This document shows, in pieces, positions 25,004 through 32,339 of a stretch of DNA of 32,339 nucleotides. Position numbers and translations under genes: made by a program. Within the stretch, counting starts at the first letter, position 1. Every line of letters starts with the position of its first letter. Origin of the DNA: an uncultured Muribaculaceae bacterium (GTDB lineage Bacteria; Bacteroidota; Bacteroidia; Bacteroidales; Muribaculaceae). Under the pieces are notes generated by a model. That model worked only from the letters and a program-made list of their open reading frames with translations. It did no database searches and was not told the origin of the DNA. The stretch is taken from assembly GCA_910579675.1 (NCBI GenBank), contig CAJTUF010000027.1, positions 1 through 32,339 of the forward strand, given 5' to 3'.

Positions 25004-25653
25004 AAGACCTACGCCCCATACGCGGCACGTATTATATAGCCGACCTCATAGCCGAGGGGGAGCACGAACACCAGGACTTCAAATACTCCATATCCGACGC
25101 CCGCAAGATTGCCCGCTCAATAAGTGCGTTTGCCAACAACGACGGTGGCCGGCTCCTTATCGGAGTAAAAGACAATGGCGTGATCGCCGGTGTGAAAAAT
25201 GAGGAGGATATCTATGTGGTGGAGGAGGCGGCTTCGCTCTACTGCTCGCCCGAAATCGAGCTCCGCTTCACTGCCTTCCGCGTCGATGGCGGTCTCACGG
25301 TGATACGCGCCGAAATCGAGGCTGCTGCCGACCGCCGCCCGGTGATGGTGTGCGAGGCCGACGGGCGCATGCGCGCCTACTACCGTGTGGCCGACGAAAA
25401 TATCGCCGCCCCTGACCTCATGGTGCGGTCATGGCGCGAGTCATCGACCGGACAGCTCCTGCGTCTGACCGATGCGGAGCGTTCCGCAATGACGCTCCTC
25501 GACTCGTGCGGGTATCTCACCGCCGAGTCGCTTGCCACTCATGCGGCCATATCCGTATCCACCGCCTCCGACATCATCATCAGCCTACATGCCATGGGAC
25601 TCGTGAAGTGGAGCTATTCAGGCGGAACTTTCCGTCTCGTAGCCGTCGGCTGA
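25000..25653 (+). CDS. AlbA_2/Schlafen-type domain protein with winged-helix tail
   Basis: The 217-residue product begins with GTG at 25000, overlapping the preceding stop as GTGA, which supports this start. Residues 10-135 are an AlbA_2 (Schlafen-like, formerly ATP-binding AAA_4) domain: HQDFKYSISDARKIARSISA (split, 24-43), FANNDGGRLLIGVKDNG (split, 44-60). The C-terminal 70 residues (RLTDAERSAMTLL, then ATHAAISVSTASDIIISLH split) look like a winged helix-turn-helix. Such proteins are usually nucleic-acid-binding regulators or RNases. Coupling to the nucleosidase fusion suggests shared expression, not necessarily shared function. Confidence 0.75.
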   Translation: MKDLRPIRGTYYIADLIAEGEHEHQDFKYSISDARKIARSISAFANNDGGRLLIGVKDNGVIAGVKNEEDIYVVEEAASLYCSPEIELRFTAFRVDGGLTVIRAEIEAAADRRPVMVCEADGRMRAYYRVADENIAAPDLMVRSWRESSTGQLLRLTDAERSAMTLLDSCGYLTAESLATHAAISVSTASDIIISLHAMGLVKWSYSGGTFRLVAVG

Positions 25654-25730
25654 TATAGCTGTCGGCAGCCGGTTCACATGATTTCAGACCCGGTTCGTTG
25701 AATATCGCAACGATTGAGTGCGTTTTTACA

Positions 25731-25738
25731 TATCTTTG
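25731..25738 (+). promoter_or_regulatory. -7 promoter element (TATCTTTG) for the histidine kinase operon
   Basis: An exact TAnnTTTG match, 32 bases before the ATG at 25770. It lies inside the reading frame that could be opened by the TTG at 25698, so it argues that the kinase starts at 25770. A TTG at 25714-25716 is 14 bases upstream, not well spaced. Confidence 0.5.
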
Positions 25739-25769
25739 CATTTCAATCATATATCAAGCCGCTACTAAT

Positions 25770-26873
25770 ATGCACGTGACGCGAAAGAGAAAGCTCGAAC
25801 ACATCATTTATATCAGTATTTTTCTGCTGATATTCATAGCCTTCCTGCTCGACGTGGTGCGGGCCCGCAACACCGATGGGCTCGCTCCGCTCACCGGGAG
25901 TGTCTTTGTCCATATCTCCCTCACCATGCTCCCCTTTGTGGCGCTGTTTGTGATCCACAACTCGCTGGTGATCCCCCGCTTGCTGCTACGCAACCGCTAT
26001 CTACCCTATCTATTGGCCACTTCCGGGCTCATAGCTCTGGTGTGGGGTTGTCAGGCATGGGCATTCATGACACGCCTCGAAAGCATGCCGCCCCACGGAG
26101 GCCCTATGCGCGGCCCCTCCCACATAGTGCCGCTTCCCATGTTTCTTGATCTGGTCTACGACATACTCATCGTCGGAGTCAATCTGGCCGTGGCCCTTAT
26201 TTTCCAGCGGCTCGACGACAAACTCGAGCGCGAGCGCATGCAGAAGCGCGAGGCCCAGAACCAGCTGGCCTATCTCAAAGCCCAGATCAACCCCCACTTC
26301 TACATGAATATGCTCAACAATATCCACGCCATGATCGACATAGATGCCGAGCGGGCGCAGGATATGCTCATCAATATGTCGAAGCTGATGCGCTACACCC
26401 TCTACGACAGCTCATGCGAGCGCATAGCCCTCTCGTCGGAGATAGCTTTTCTCAACAACTATCTCTCACTGATGAAGCAGCGGTATCCCGACAATAGGGT
26501 GAGTATCACCAGCCGGTTTCCCGACCCGGCCACTGCCGCAGGCGTGATGGTGCCACCTCTTCTCTTTCTCGTGTTTATCGAAAACTCTTTTAAGCATGGC
26601 ATAAGCTACCACGACCGTTCATTTGTCGACATAAGCATCACCATCGAGGGTCGCACTCTCACATTCAGGTGTGTCAACAGCCGCCACCCCTCGGCAGCCG
26701 ACCGCCCCAGTGGCATAGGACTGAAAAACATCAGCGAGCGCCTGCGCCTCATCTACGGCAACCGTTTCAGCTATGATGTCGACACCGATTCAGATCAGGG
26801 TTCCTATTCTGTCACCTTATCAATACCGCTCCATGACGAATCCGACGACTCCTCTGCAGACTCTCATCATTGA
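25770..26873 (+). CDS. LytS-type membrane sensor histidine kinase
   Basis: From the ATG at 25770 the product has 367 residues. Four hydrophobic segments (about 11-30, 46-68, 78-99, 121-145) form the membrane sensor. They are followed by a coiled linker, then the His_kinase (PF06580) domain: AYLKAQINPHFYMNMLNNIH, with His176 as the phospho-acceptor, and SKLMRYTLYDS. The ATPase domain has the N-box FIENSFKHGISY and the G-box PSGIGLKNISERL. No extracytoplasmic domain of size is present, so the signal is probably sensed within the membrane. The LytTR response regulator begins 41 bases before its stop, so the pair is co-translated. The upstream open frame (TTG at 25698) contains the promoter box and is not used in my view. 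Confidence 0.9.
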   Translation: MHVTRKRKLEHIIYISIFLLIFIAFLLDVVRARNTDGLAPLTGSVFVHISLTMLPFVALFVIHNSLVIPRLLLRNRYLPYLLATSGLIALVWGCQAWAFMTRLESMPPHGGPMRGPSHIVPLPMFLDLVYDILIVGVNLAVALIFQRLDDKLERERMQKREAQNQLAYLKAQINPHFYMNMLNNIHAMIDIDAERAQDMLINMSKLMRYTLYDSSCERIALSSEIAFLNNYLSLMKQRYPDNRVSITSRFPDPATAAGVMVPPLLFLVFIENSFKHGISYHDRSFVDISITIEGRTLTFRCVNSRHPSAADRPSGIGLKNISERLRLIYGNRFSYDVDTDSDQGSYSVTLSIPLHDESDDSSADSHH

Positions 26874-27591
26874 TGACGAACCGATAGCGCTCGAAAAGCT
26901 GCGCAATTATGTGGCCAAAGTACCGTATCTCACCCTTGCCGGCGCCTGCTGCGACGGGCTGGAGGCATCGCGGTTTATGGCCGAAAACAAGGTCGATCTG
27001 GTGTTTACCGACATCAATATGCCCGACCTCACCGGCATGGAACTTGTAGAGTCGCTGCGCGGCAACGCCCCGATGATAGTGTTTACCACCGCTTATCCGC
27101 AATATGCCGTCGACAGCTACCGGCTCTCGGCCATCGACTATCTGCTCAAGCCCTACAGTTTCGCCGACTTCCAGCGCGCGGCGGCCAAAGCCTACGCAGC
27201 GGCACAGCAGAACTCACCGGCCGATCCCGCTCCGCGACAATCATCAGGCAGCGACTCTCTCTTTGTCAAAGTCGACTACCGGTATGTGCGCATCAATCCG
27301 GCGTCGATACGCTATGTCAAAGGCTACGGCGAGTATCTACAGATATTCACCACCACCCACGACACTCCTCTCACCACCCTCAGCTCCTTCAGCGCCATCA
27401 CCGGCAAGCTACCCGATAATTTCATGCAGGTCCACCGGTCGTATATCGTCAATATGGAGCATGTGGAGCAGATCTCGCGCGGACGCATAGTGATGGGCCC
27501 CGACGAATATATCCCTGTTGGCGACAGCTACCGCAACAGCCTCTCAGCGTGGCTCCGCGACCACTCAGTGGGAGCGAAGGGCAAAGCCTGA
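26833..27591 (+). CDS. LytTR-family response regulator
   Basis: The 252-residue product starts at the ATG at 26833, inside the kinase gene; the frame is open to 26773 but those residues are not family-like. Receiver domain (about 8-125): LIIDDEP (11-17), VFTDINMPDLTGME with phospho-acceptor Asp60, FTTAYPQYAVDSY and a YLLKP Lys. LytTR DNA-binding domain (about 145-245): FVKVDYRYVRI, IRYVKGYGEYLQIF, FMQVHRSYIVN and VPVGDSYR-like IPVGDSYRN. Partner of the LytS-type kinase. Binding of LytTR proteins to paired direct repeats is known; the target here could be the efflux operon 113 bases downstream. Confidence 0.92.
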   Translation: MTNPTTPLQTLIIDDEPIALEKLRNYVAKVPYLTLAGACCDGLEASRFMAENKVDLVFTDINMPDLTGMELVESLRGNAPMIVFTTAYPQYAVDSYRLSAIDYLLKPYSFADFQRAAAKAYAAAQQNSPADPAPRQSSGSDSLFVKVDYRYVRINPASIRYVKGYGEYLQIFTTTHDTPLTTLSSFSAITGKLPDNFMQVHRSYIVNMEHVEQISRGRIVMGPDEYIPVGDSYRNSLSAWLRDHSVGAKGKA

Positions 27592-27641
27592 CATTCCGGC
27601 CACGGATTCATAGGCCGTTTGGGGCCATTGGTTGAACTTAG

Positions 27642-27672
27642 TTGCCGTTCATGCCGATTAGAAGTAATATTG
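27642..27672 (+). promoter_or_regulatory. Probable promoter of the efflux operon
   Basis: TTG at 27642-27644 is followed after 20 bases by TAATATTG at 27665-27672, one base from TAnnTTTG. The spacing is right. The start codon of the TolC-like gene is 33 bases downstream, at 27705. A near-consensus rather than perfect box fits activator-dependent expression. Confidence 0.4.
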
Positions 27673-27704
27673 CAGCATAGTTTAAAATACTACCTCTGAT
27701 TAGC

Positions 27705-29009
27705 ATGAAGCATCTCTTCCTGACAACAGCCATCTGCATCCTCAGCGCCACGGGAGGCATCGCAGCCGATGACTCCACGTGGACCTACTCGGCTTGCGTC
27801 GACTACGCGCGCCAGCACAATATATCGCTCCAGAAACTGCAGGTTGGCGAACAGACGGCAGCCTACGACCTTGAAGAAGCAAAGGCCCAATGGCAGCCTT
27901 CGCTCGATTTTGCCACCACCCACGGTGTGAACAACTATCCATGGGCCGACTCCCGCAACAATACCTACAGCAGCTCCTACGGATTCAATGCCGGATGGAC
28001 TGTATGGAATGGCGGACAGCGTGAAAACACCATACGCCGCGACAAAATCAATGTGGAGATAAGCCGCCTCGCCACCGACGACCTGATGCGAAGCATCGAG
28101 ACCGACCTGCTTCAGGTGTATCTCAATATACTCTACGCACGCGAGTCGATTGCTATATACGAAGAAGCATCAAAGCTCAGCAAGGCTCAGGCCGAACGGG
28201 CACGCCAGCTCATGGAGGCCGGAAGGGCATCGAAGGTCGACTACGCCCAGCTCAACTCACAATATGAGCAGGACCGCTATGCTCTGGTCAATGCCCGTGG
28301 CACCTACGACACCCGCCGCATGGAGCTCAAAAAGCTTCTTGAGCTCGGCATTGACACCGAGATCTCACTGGCCGATGTGGAGTGGACAGCCGAGCAGATT
28401 CTCGCTGCCCTCCCGGATGTCGACGAAAGCTACCGACTCGCCCTCGACACCGACGTGAAGCTCCGCAGTCTCGCTCTCGAAGCAGAAGGATCAAAGATCG
28501 ACATAGATATAGCCAAAGCCTCAGGCCGACCCAAGATTTCGCTCAATGCCGCTGTAGCCACAGGATATAATGCCCCCGGTGCCGCATTTGGCAACTCCAT
28601 GAAGCAAAATTTCAACGAAGCGCTCGGCCTCACCCTATCCATTCCTATCCTCGACAATAAAAAGAGCCGCACCGCTGTGGCCCGAGCCCGAGCCCAGCAG
28701 CTTGATGCGCGACTCGACATCCAGCAACGCCACACCGATCTGGCCCAGCTCGTCGAAAACTGGTACATCGACACCCGCTCGGCCCAGGCGCGCTATTCCG
28801 CAGCAGGTGAGCAACTCGTGTCGGCCGAACTCACCCATGAGCTCACCAGTGAGCAGTTTAATCTCGGTCTGGTAAATCCCATCGAGCTCATGAGCGCCCA
28901 CAACGACCTTATCGAGGCCCGCCACTCCCTCCTTCAGGCCAAATATATGGCCATACTCGGTCAGAAAATGATAGAATTTTACCGCACCTCAACCATTACC
29001 CTCAACTAA
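27705..29009 (+). CDS. TolC-family outer membrane efflux protein
   Basis: The 434-residue product has a signal peptide (1 to about 21, GGIAAD) and two outer-membrane-efflux repeats with long helical stretches (about 115-210 and 325-425). Typical features: WTYSACVDYARQHNISLQ at the mature start, ARQLMEAGRASKVDYAQLNSQ and LTSEQFNLGLVNPIELMSAHNDLIEAR (split). These are family signatures in the two periplasmic helical halves. It forms the outer-membrane channel of a tripartite pump. It is first in a tight operon; the periplasmic adaptor starts 1 base after the stop. Confidence 0.92.
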   Translation: MKHLFLTTAICILSATGGIAADDSTWTYSACVDYARQHNISLQKLQVGEQTAAYDLEEAKAQWQPSLDFATTHGVNNYPWADSRNNTYSSSYGFNAGWTVWNGGQRENTIRRDKINVEISRLATDDLMRSIETDLLQVYLNILYARESIAIYEEASKLSKAQAERARQLMEAGRASKVDYAQLNSQYEQDRYALVNARGTYDTRRMELKKLLELGIDTEISLADVEWTAEQILAALPDVDESYRLALDTDVKLRSLALEAEGSKIDIDIAKASGRPKISLNAAVATGYNAPGAAFGNSMKQNFNEALGLTLSIPILDNKKSRTAVARARAQQLDARLDIQQRHTDLAQLVENWYIDTRSAQARYSAAGEQLVSAELTHELTSEQFNLGLVNPIELMSAHNDLIEARHSLLQAKYMAILGQKMIEFYRTSTITLN

Positions 29010-29010
29010 G

Positions 29011-30186
29011 ATGAAACTTTACTGCACTCTGCTCGCTTCGGCCGCAATGATGATAGCTGCCGCATCGTGCACCAAAAAGGAGTCTGTTCAGCTCGACACC
29101 GTAAAGGTGGAGCGTGGAGAACTTACTGAAACCGTCACCGCCACCGGCACTGTAGAGTCGGTGACACAGGTCGATGTGGGCACTCAGGTCACAGGTATTA
29201 TCGACAAGCTGTATGCCGACTATAACTCCATCGTCAAAAAAGGTGAGTTGATAGCCGAAATTGAGAAAACACTACTTGAGAGCGACCTCCGCAGCGCCGA
29301 AGCCAATGTGGAGTCGGCCCGGCTCACCTACGAGTATAATCTCACCAACTACAACCGCGACAAAGCGCTCCACGACAAGCAACTCATAAGCGACTACGAA
29401 TTCCAGACCACCCGCAAGGACTACGAGGTGTCGAAAGCGTCCTACGATAAAGCCAAGGCCGATAAGGTGCGCGCCGCAAAAAATCTCAACTATGCCGAGA
29501 TATACTCACCTATCGACGGCATTGTGATCTCGCGCGAGGTGGAAGTGGGCCAGACTGTGGTGTCGAGCATGAATGTAGCTAATCTCTACACCATTGCCGA
29601 CCTCGACAATATGCAGGTGATAGGCAATGTCGACGAGGCCGACATAGGCCAGGTGAAGATGGGCCAGCGGGTTACTTTCTCGGTCGACGCCTATCCCGAC
29701 GATCTCTTTGAAGGATTGGTGACTCAGGTGAGGCTCAACCCCACTACAGAGAGCAATGTGGTGACCTACGAGGTGGTGGTCAATGCCCCCAATCCGGAGC
29801 ATAAACTCATTCCGGGGCTCACCGCCAATCTCACCATCTACGTGATGAGCGAGAACAATGTGCTCCTTCTCCCGGCAAAGGCGTTTGCATTTACCCCCGA
29901 GGATCATCCCGATGCCGAAAATCTTCCGCAGCCCGGCGAACCCCTGCCCGCATCGGCGCTCGATGGCGGCAAGAGAGCAGTGTGGGTAGTCGAGGGCAAC
30001 CGCCTCGTACAGAAAGCTGTTGCCACCGGAGCATCCAACGGTCTCCAGACGGTGATCACAGGCGGTCTGTCTGAAGGCCAGACAGTGGCTACCGGCTACA
30101 ATGCCATGGCCCGTCAGGGCGGTGGCGACGAATCGACCCAAAGCCCGTTTGCTCCTCCTCGTCCCGGAGGCAATAAAAAGAAATAA
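29011..30186 (+). CDS. MacA/HlyD-like periplasmic adaptor lipoprotein
   Basis: The 391-residue product has a lipobox (IAAASC, Cys20) for membrane anchoring. Domain order: barrel-sandwich lipoyl half (about 40-75, GTVESVTQVDVGTQVTGIID split), coiled-coil hairpin (about 85-155), second lipoyl half (IYSPIDGIVISREVEVGQTV, split, 168-188), beta-barrel (about 205-280) and membrane-proximal domain (about 280-370). The tail is Gly/Pro-rich and ends in a Lys run. It links the TolC-like channel to the MacB-like permease. Similar in order and size to MacA. Confidence 0.92.
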   Translation: MKLYCTLLASAAMMIAAASCTKKESVQLDTVKVERGELTETVTATGTVESVTQVDVGTQVTGIIDKLYADYNSIVKKGELIAEIEKTLLESDLRSAEANVESARLTYEYNLTNYNRDKALHDKQLISDYEFQTTRKDYEVSKASYDKAKADKVRAAKNLNYAEIYSPIDGIVISREVEVGQTVVSSMNVANLYTIADLDNMQVIGNVDEADIGQVKMGQRVTFSVDAYPDDLFEGLVTQVRLNPTTESNVVTYEVVVNAPNPEHKLIPGLTANLTIYVMSENNVLLLPAKAFAFTPEDHPDAENLPQPGEPLPASALDGGKRAVWVVEGNRLVQKAVATGASNGLQTVITGGLSEGQTVATGYNAMARQGGGDESTQSPFAPPRPGGNKKK

Positions 30187-30204
30187 CCCACCCAGCCCAA
30201 GTAT

Positions 30205-31002
30205 ATGTCAGAATCAAACGAACACGGTCATCCTCACCACCACCACCACTCCGGTGAAAGCCGCAAGGAGATTATCAAGGTCGAGAATCTGAGGAGGGAG
30301 TTTATGGTGGGAGGCGAGAAGGTCAAAGCGCTCAGAGGGGTCTCGTTTACTATCCGAGAAGGTGAGTTTGTCACCATCATGGGCACCTCCGGCTCAGGCA
30401 AGTCAACCCTTCTCAACATCCTCGGCTGTCTCGACACCCCGACCTCGGGCGAGTATATCCTCGATGGGATATCGGTGCAGTCGATGAGCAAAAACCAAAG
30501 GGCAGTGACGCGAAACCGTAAGATAGGCTTCGTATTTCAGAACTATAACCTCCTGCCCAAGACCACAGCTATAGAAAATGTAGAGCTGCCACTGCTCTAC
30601 AATCCTTCGGTGTCGTCGCGCGAGCGCCGCGAGCGGGCCATACGCTCGCTTGAGGCCGTGGGACTCGCCGAGCGCCTCAACCACAAGAGCAACCAGATGT
30701 CGGGCGGACAGCAACAGCGCGTGGCCATAGCCCGCGCCCTCGTCAACGACCCGGTGATAATCCTCGCCGACGAGGCCACCGGCAATCTCGACACCCGCAC
30801 CTCGTTCAGCATCCTCATGCTCTTTCAGGAGCTGCATGCCCGCGGACGAACCATTATCTTCGTGACCCACAATCCCGAGCTGGCCGAATACTCATCGCGC
30901 AACATAGTGCTCCGCGACGGCAAAGTGGTGGCAGATACCACCAATCCATCCATACGCTCCGCCCGCGAGGCCTACGAGCTTCTGCCCAACGAAAATGACT
31001 GA
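30205..31002 (+). CDS. MacB-type ABC transporter ATP-binding protein with His-rich N-terminus
   Basis: The 265-residue ATPase has Walker A GTSGSGKS (60-67), Q-loop Gln112, signature SGGQQ (166-170), Walker B VIILADE (184-190) and H-loop His222. It resembles the LolD/MacB group, and the separate permease gene follows 21 bases later, so the ATPase and permease are split rather than fused as in E. coli MacB. The first 19 residues are unusual: HGHPHHHHHSGES gives seven His in nine positions (7-15), a possible metal-binding or purely spacer extension. The next Met (34) lies within the domain, so the His tract is probably translated. Fourth component of the MacAB-TolC-like export operon. Confidence 0.93.
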   Translation: MSESNEHGHPHHHHHSGESRKEIIKVENLRREFMVGGEKVKALRGVSFTIREGEFVTIMGTSGSGKSTLLNILGCLDTPTSGEYILDGISVQSMSKNQRAVTRNRKIGFVFQNYNLLPKTTAIENVELPLLYNPSVSSRERRERAIRSLEAVGLAERLNHKSNQMSGGQQQRVAIARALVNDPVIILADEATGNLDTRTSFSILMLFQELHARGRTIIFVTHNPELAEYSSRNIVLRDGKVVADTTNPSIRSAREAYELLPNEND

Positions 31003-31023
31003 TCATCCCAACCTCTTACCGAC

Positions 31024-32241
31024 ATGAATTTAGCCAATCTTCTCAAAATAGCACTCAAAGCGCTCAACAACAACAAGCTGAGATGCTTCCTGACCATGCT
31101 CGGCATCATCATAGGTGTGGCCTCGGTGATCACCATGCTCGCTATCGGACAAGGCTCGAAAAACAGCATCAAAGCGCAGATCTCCGAGATGGGATCCAAC
31201 ATGATAATGATCCATCCGGGTAATATGCAGCGCGGAGGAGTGCGCCAGAGTGCCGATGATATGCAGACCCTTGAGGTGGCCGACTATGAGGCCCTCAAAG
31301 AGCTCGACGGTGTGGCGGCCATTTCCCCATCGGTCAATACCGGCGGACAGCTCGTCAACGGCAACAATAACTATCCCTCGACAATCTATGGCGTCAATGC
31401 CGACTATCTCGACATACGCAAGCTCAAGGTCAAGGACGGCACTATCTTTTCCGACCACGACATCCAGACTGCCGCCAAGGTGTGTGTGCTCGGCAAGACG
31501 GTGGTCGACAATCTGTTTCCCGGCGGCGAGGATCCCGTTGGGCGTGTGGTGAGGTTCGGATCTATTCCTCTCACAGTAATAGGTGTGCTCGAATCCAAAG
31601 GCACCAACTCAATGGGCATGGATCAGGACGATGTGGTGCTCGCCCCCTACACCACTGTCATGAAGCGCGTGCTCGCCATCGACTATATTCAGGGACTCTT
31701 TGCAAGCGCTGTCGACGAAGAGCGTACCGAGGAAACCATCGACGCCATTACAGAAACCCTCCGGTCGCGCCATCGCCTGAAAGATGATGCCGACAACGAC
31801 TTCGAGATCCGCTCGCAGCAAGAGCTGAGCGAGATGATGAACTCCACCAGCGACATGATGACCGTGCTCCTCGCCTGCATCGCCGGCATTTCGCTTCTGG
31901 TGGGCGGCATAGGAATCATGAACATCATGTATGTGTCGGTCACTGAGCGCACCCGCGAGATCGGTCTGCGCATGTCGATCGGCGCCAGAGGCATCGATAT
32001 CCTGTCGCAGTTTCTCATCGAGGCTGTGATAATAAGCGTCACCGGCGGTATTATCGGCATATTGGTGGGATTCCTCGCATCATGGCTCGTGACCGTCATT
32101 GTGCATTGGCCGGTAGCTATACAGATGTATTCCGTGGGGCTCTCGTTTGTCGTATGTACGGTCACCGGAATATTCTTCGGATGGTATCCTGCACAGAAAG
32201 CATCCAATCTCGATCCCATCAAAGCGCTCCGCTACGAATGA
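31024..32241 (+). CDS. MacB/FtsX-family ABC transporter permease
   Basis: The 405-residue permease has one N-terminal transmembrane helix (about 18-42, CFLTMLGIIIGVASVITMLAIG split) and a large periplasmic MacB_PCD domain (about 45-275). Three C-terminal helices follow at about 285-310, 340-365 and 375-395, with the cytoplasmic coupling segment TERTREIGLRMSIGAR. The C-terminus ends in the typical ASNLDPIKALRYE. It partners the preceding ATPase; substrates of MacB-like pumps include macrolides, peptides, heme precursors or lipoproteins, and nothing here decides which. Confidence 0.93.
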   Translation: MNLANLLKIALKALNNNKLRCFLTMLGIIIGVASVITMLAIGQGSKNSIKAQISEMGSNMIMIHPGNMQRGGVRQSADDMQTLEVADYEALKELDGVAAISPSVNTGGQLVNGNNNYPSTIYGVNADYLDIRKLKVKDGTIFSDHDIQTAAKVCVLGKTVVDNLFPGGEDPVGRVVRFGSIPLTVIGVLESKGTNSMGMDQDDVVLAPYTTVMKRVLAIDYIQGLFASAVDEERTEETIDAITETLRSRHRLKDDADNDFEIRSQQELSEMMNSTSDMMTVLLACIAGISLLVGGIGIMNIMYVSVTERTREIGLRMSIGARGIDILSQFLIEAVIISVTGGIIGILVGFLASWLVTVIVHWPVAIQMYSVGLSFVVCTVTGIFFGWYPAQKASNLDPIKALRYE

Positions 32242-32273
32242 TTATTATATAGTGGTCATTCTCCACTCTCCGC

Positions 32274-32324
32274 GATACATCGGCAAATCGACATTTTCCT
32301 CGGCTTGACGATGTGTCTTTTATT
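32274..32324 (+). terminator. Possible terminator of the efflux operon
   Basis: GATACATCG (32274-32282) pairs with CGATGTGTC (32309-32317) with one G-U wobble, and a T-rich TTTTATT follows (32318-32324). The loop is long (26 bases), so support is modest. Located 33 bases after the permease stop. Nothing else is seen to the end of the window. Confidence 0.35.
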
Positions 32325-32339
32325 CAGTATGTTACGCTA

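Noticed and set aside
25647..25671. CGGCTG/CAGCCG inverted repeat at the end of the AlbA_2 gene
   Set aside because: It begins within the coding end, has a 13-base loop and no T-tract; chance is a sufficient explanation.
25698..25769. TTG start giving a 24-residue longer histidine kinase
   Set aside because: The extension would contain an exact -7 promoter box at 25731-25738 and has no family-like sequence; the ATG at 25770 fits better.
26773..26832. Upstream ATG for the response regulator
   Set aside because: The extra 20 residues do not belong to the receiver fold; the ATG at 26833 puts the first strand at the normal distance from the N-terminus.
27597..27620. CGGCC/GGCCG stem with TTT after the response regulator
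   Set aside because: Five base pairs and three T residues are too little to support a terminator call.

Overview
The window looks like a chromosomal segment of a GC-rich member of the Bacteroidales; a Muribaculaceae-type gut commensal is my best guess. The evidence is the Bacteroidota-type promoter -7 element TAnnTTTG ahead of several genes, lipobox lipoproteins, an ECF sigma operon with 6-bladed beta-propeller lipoproteins, a serine-type sulfatase, a secreted GH2 enzyme and a rimP-nusA-infB core. Species cannot be assigned without a search. No tRNA, rRNA, CRISPR array, transposase or integrase was seen.

Layout. (1) 1-4.6 kb, plus strand: an AGE-type N-acylglucosamine 2-epimerase, then a 1031-residue fusion of two SGNH esterase modules and a NanM-like kelch mutarotase. 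Together they suggest periplasmic de-O-acetylation and anomerisation of sialic acid followed by cytoplasmic amino-sugar epimerisation. (2) 4.6-6.9 kb: an AT-rich cassette with a C10 (streptopain)-like lipoprotein whose catalytic Cys appears to be Ser, plus a small lipoprotein. Two nearly identical long hairpins bracket it. (3) 10.8-6.9 kb, minus strand: an operon of ECF sigma factor, single-pass membrane protein, two paralogous beta-propeller lipoproteins and a tiny membrane protein, ending at one of those hairpins. (4) 11-12.1 kb: an orphan AT-rich YhcG/DUF1016 PD-(D/E)XK nuclease. (5) 16.5-12.3 kb, minus strand: a large secreted GH2 beta-galactosidase-like enzyme and a tiny His-rich membrane protein. 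(6) 16.7-22.3 kb: rimP-nusA-infB with a strong terminator, then folK. (7) 22.3-25.7 kb: a sulfatase, a fusion of a Cys-rich C_GCAxxG_C_C domain with MTA/SAH nucleosidase, and an AlbA_2 (Schlafen-type) protein, tightly packed. (8) 25.7-32.3 kb: a LytS/LytTR-type two-component system, then a TolC / MacA-like / MacB-like tripartite efflux operon that it may control.

The window is mostly ordinary Bacteroidales chromosome with carbohydrate and envelope functions. The least explained items are the apparently dead C10 protease cassette between repeated hairpins, the Cys-rich/MTAN fusion, the esterase-esterase-mutarotase fusion, the sigma/propeller operon without a SusCD pair, and a 10-bp-phased repeat between the GH2 gene and rimP. 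I did not find a clear, wholly new system.
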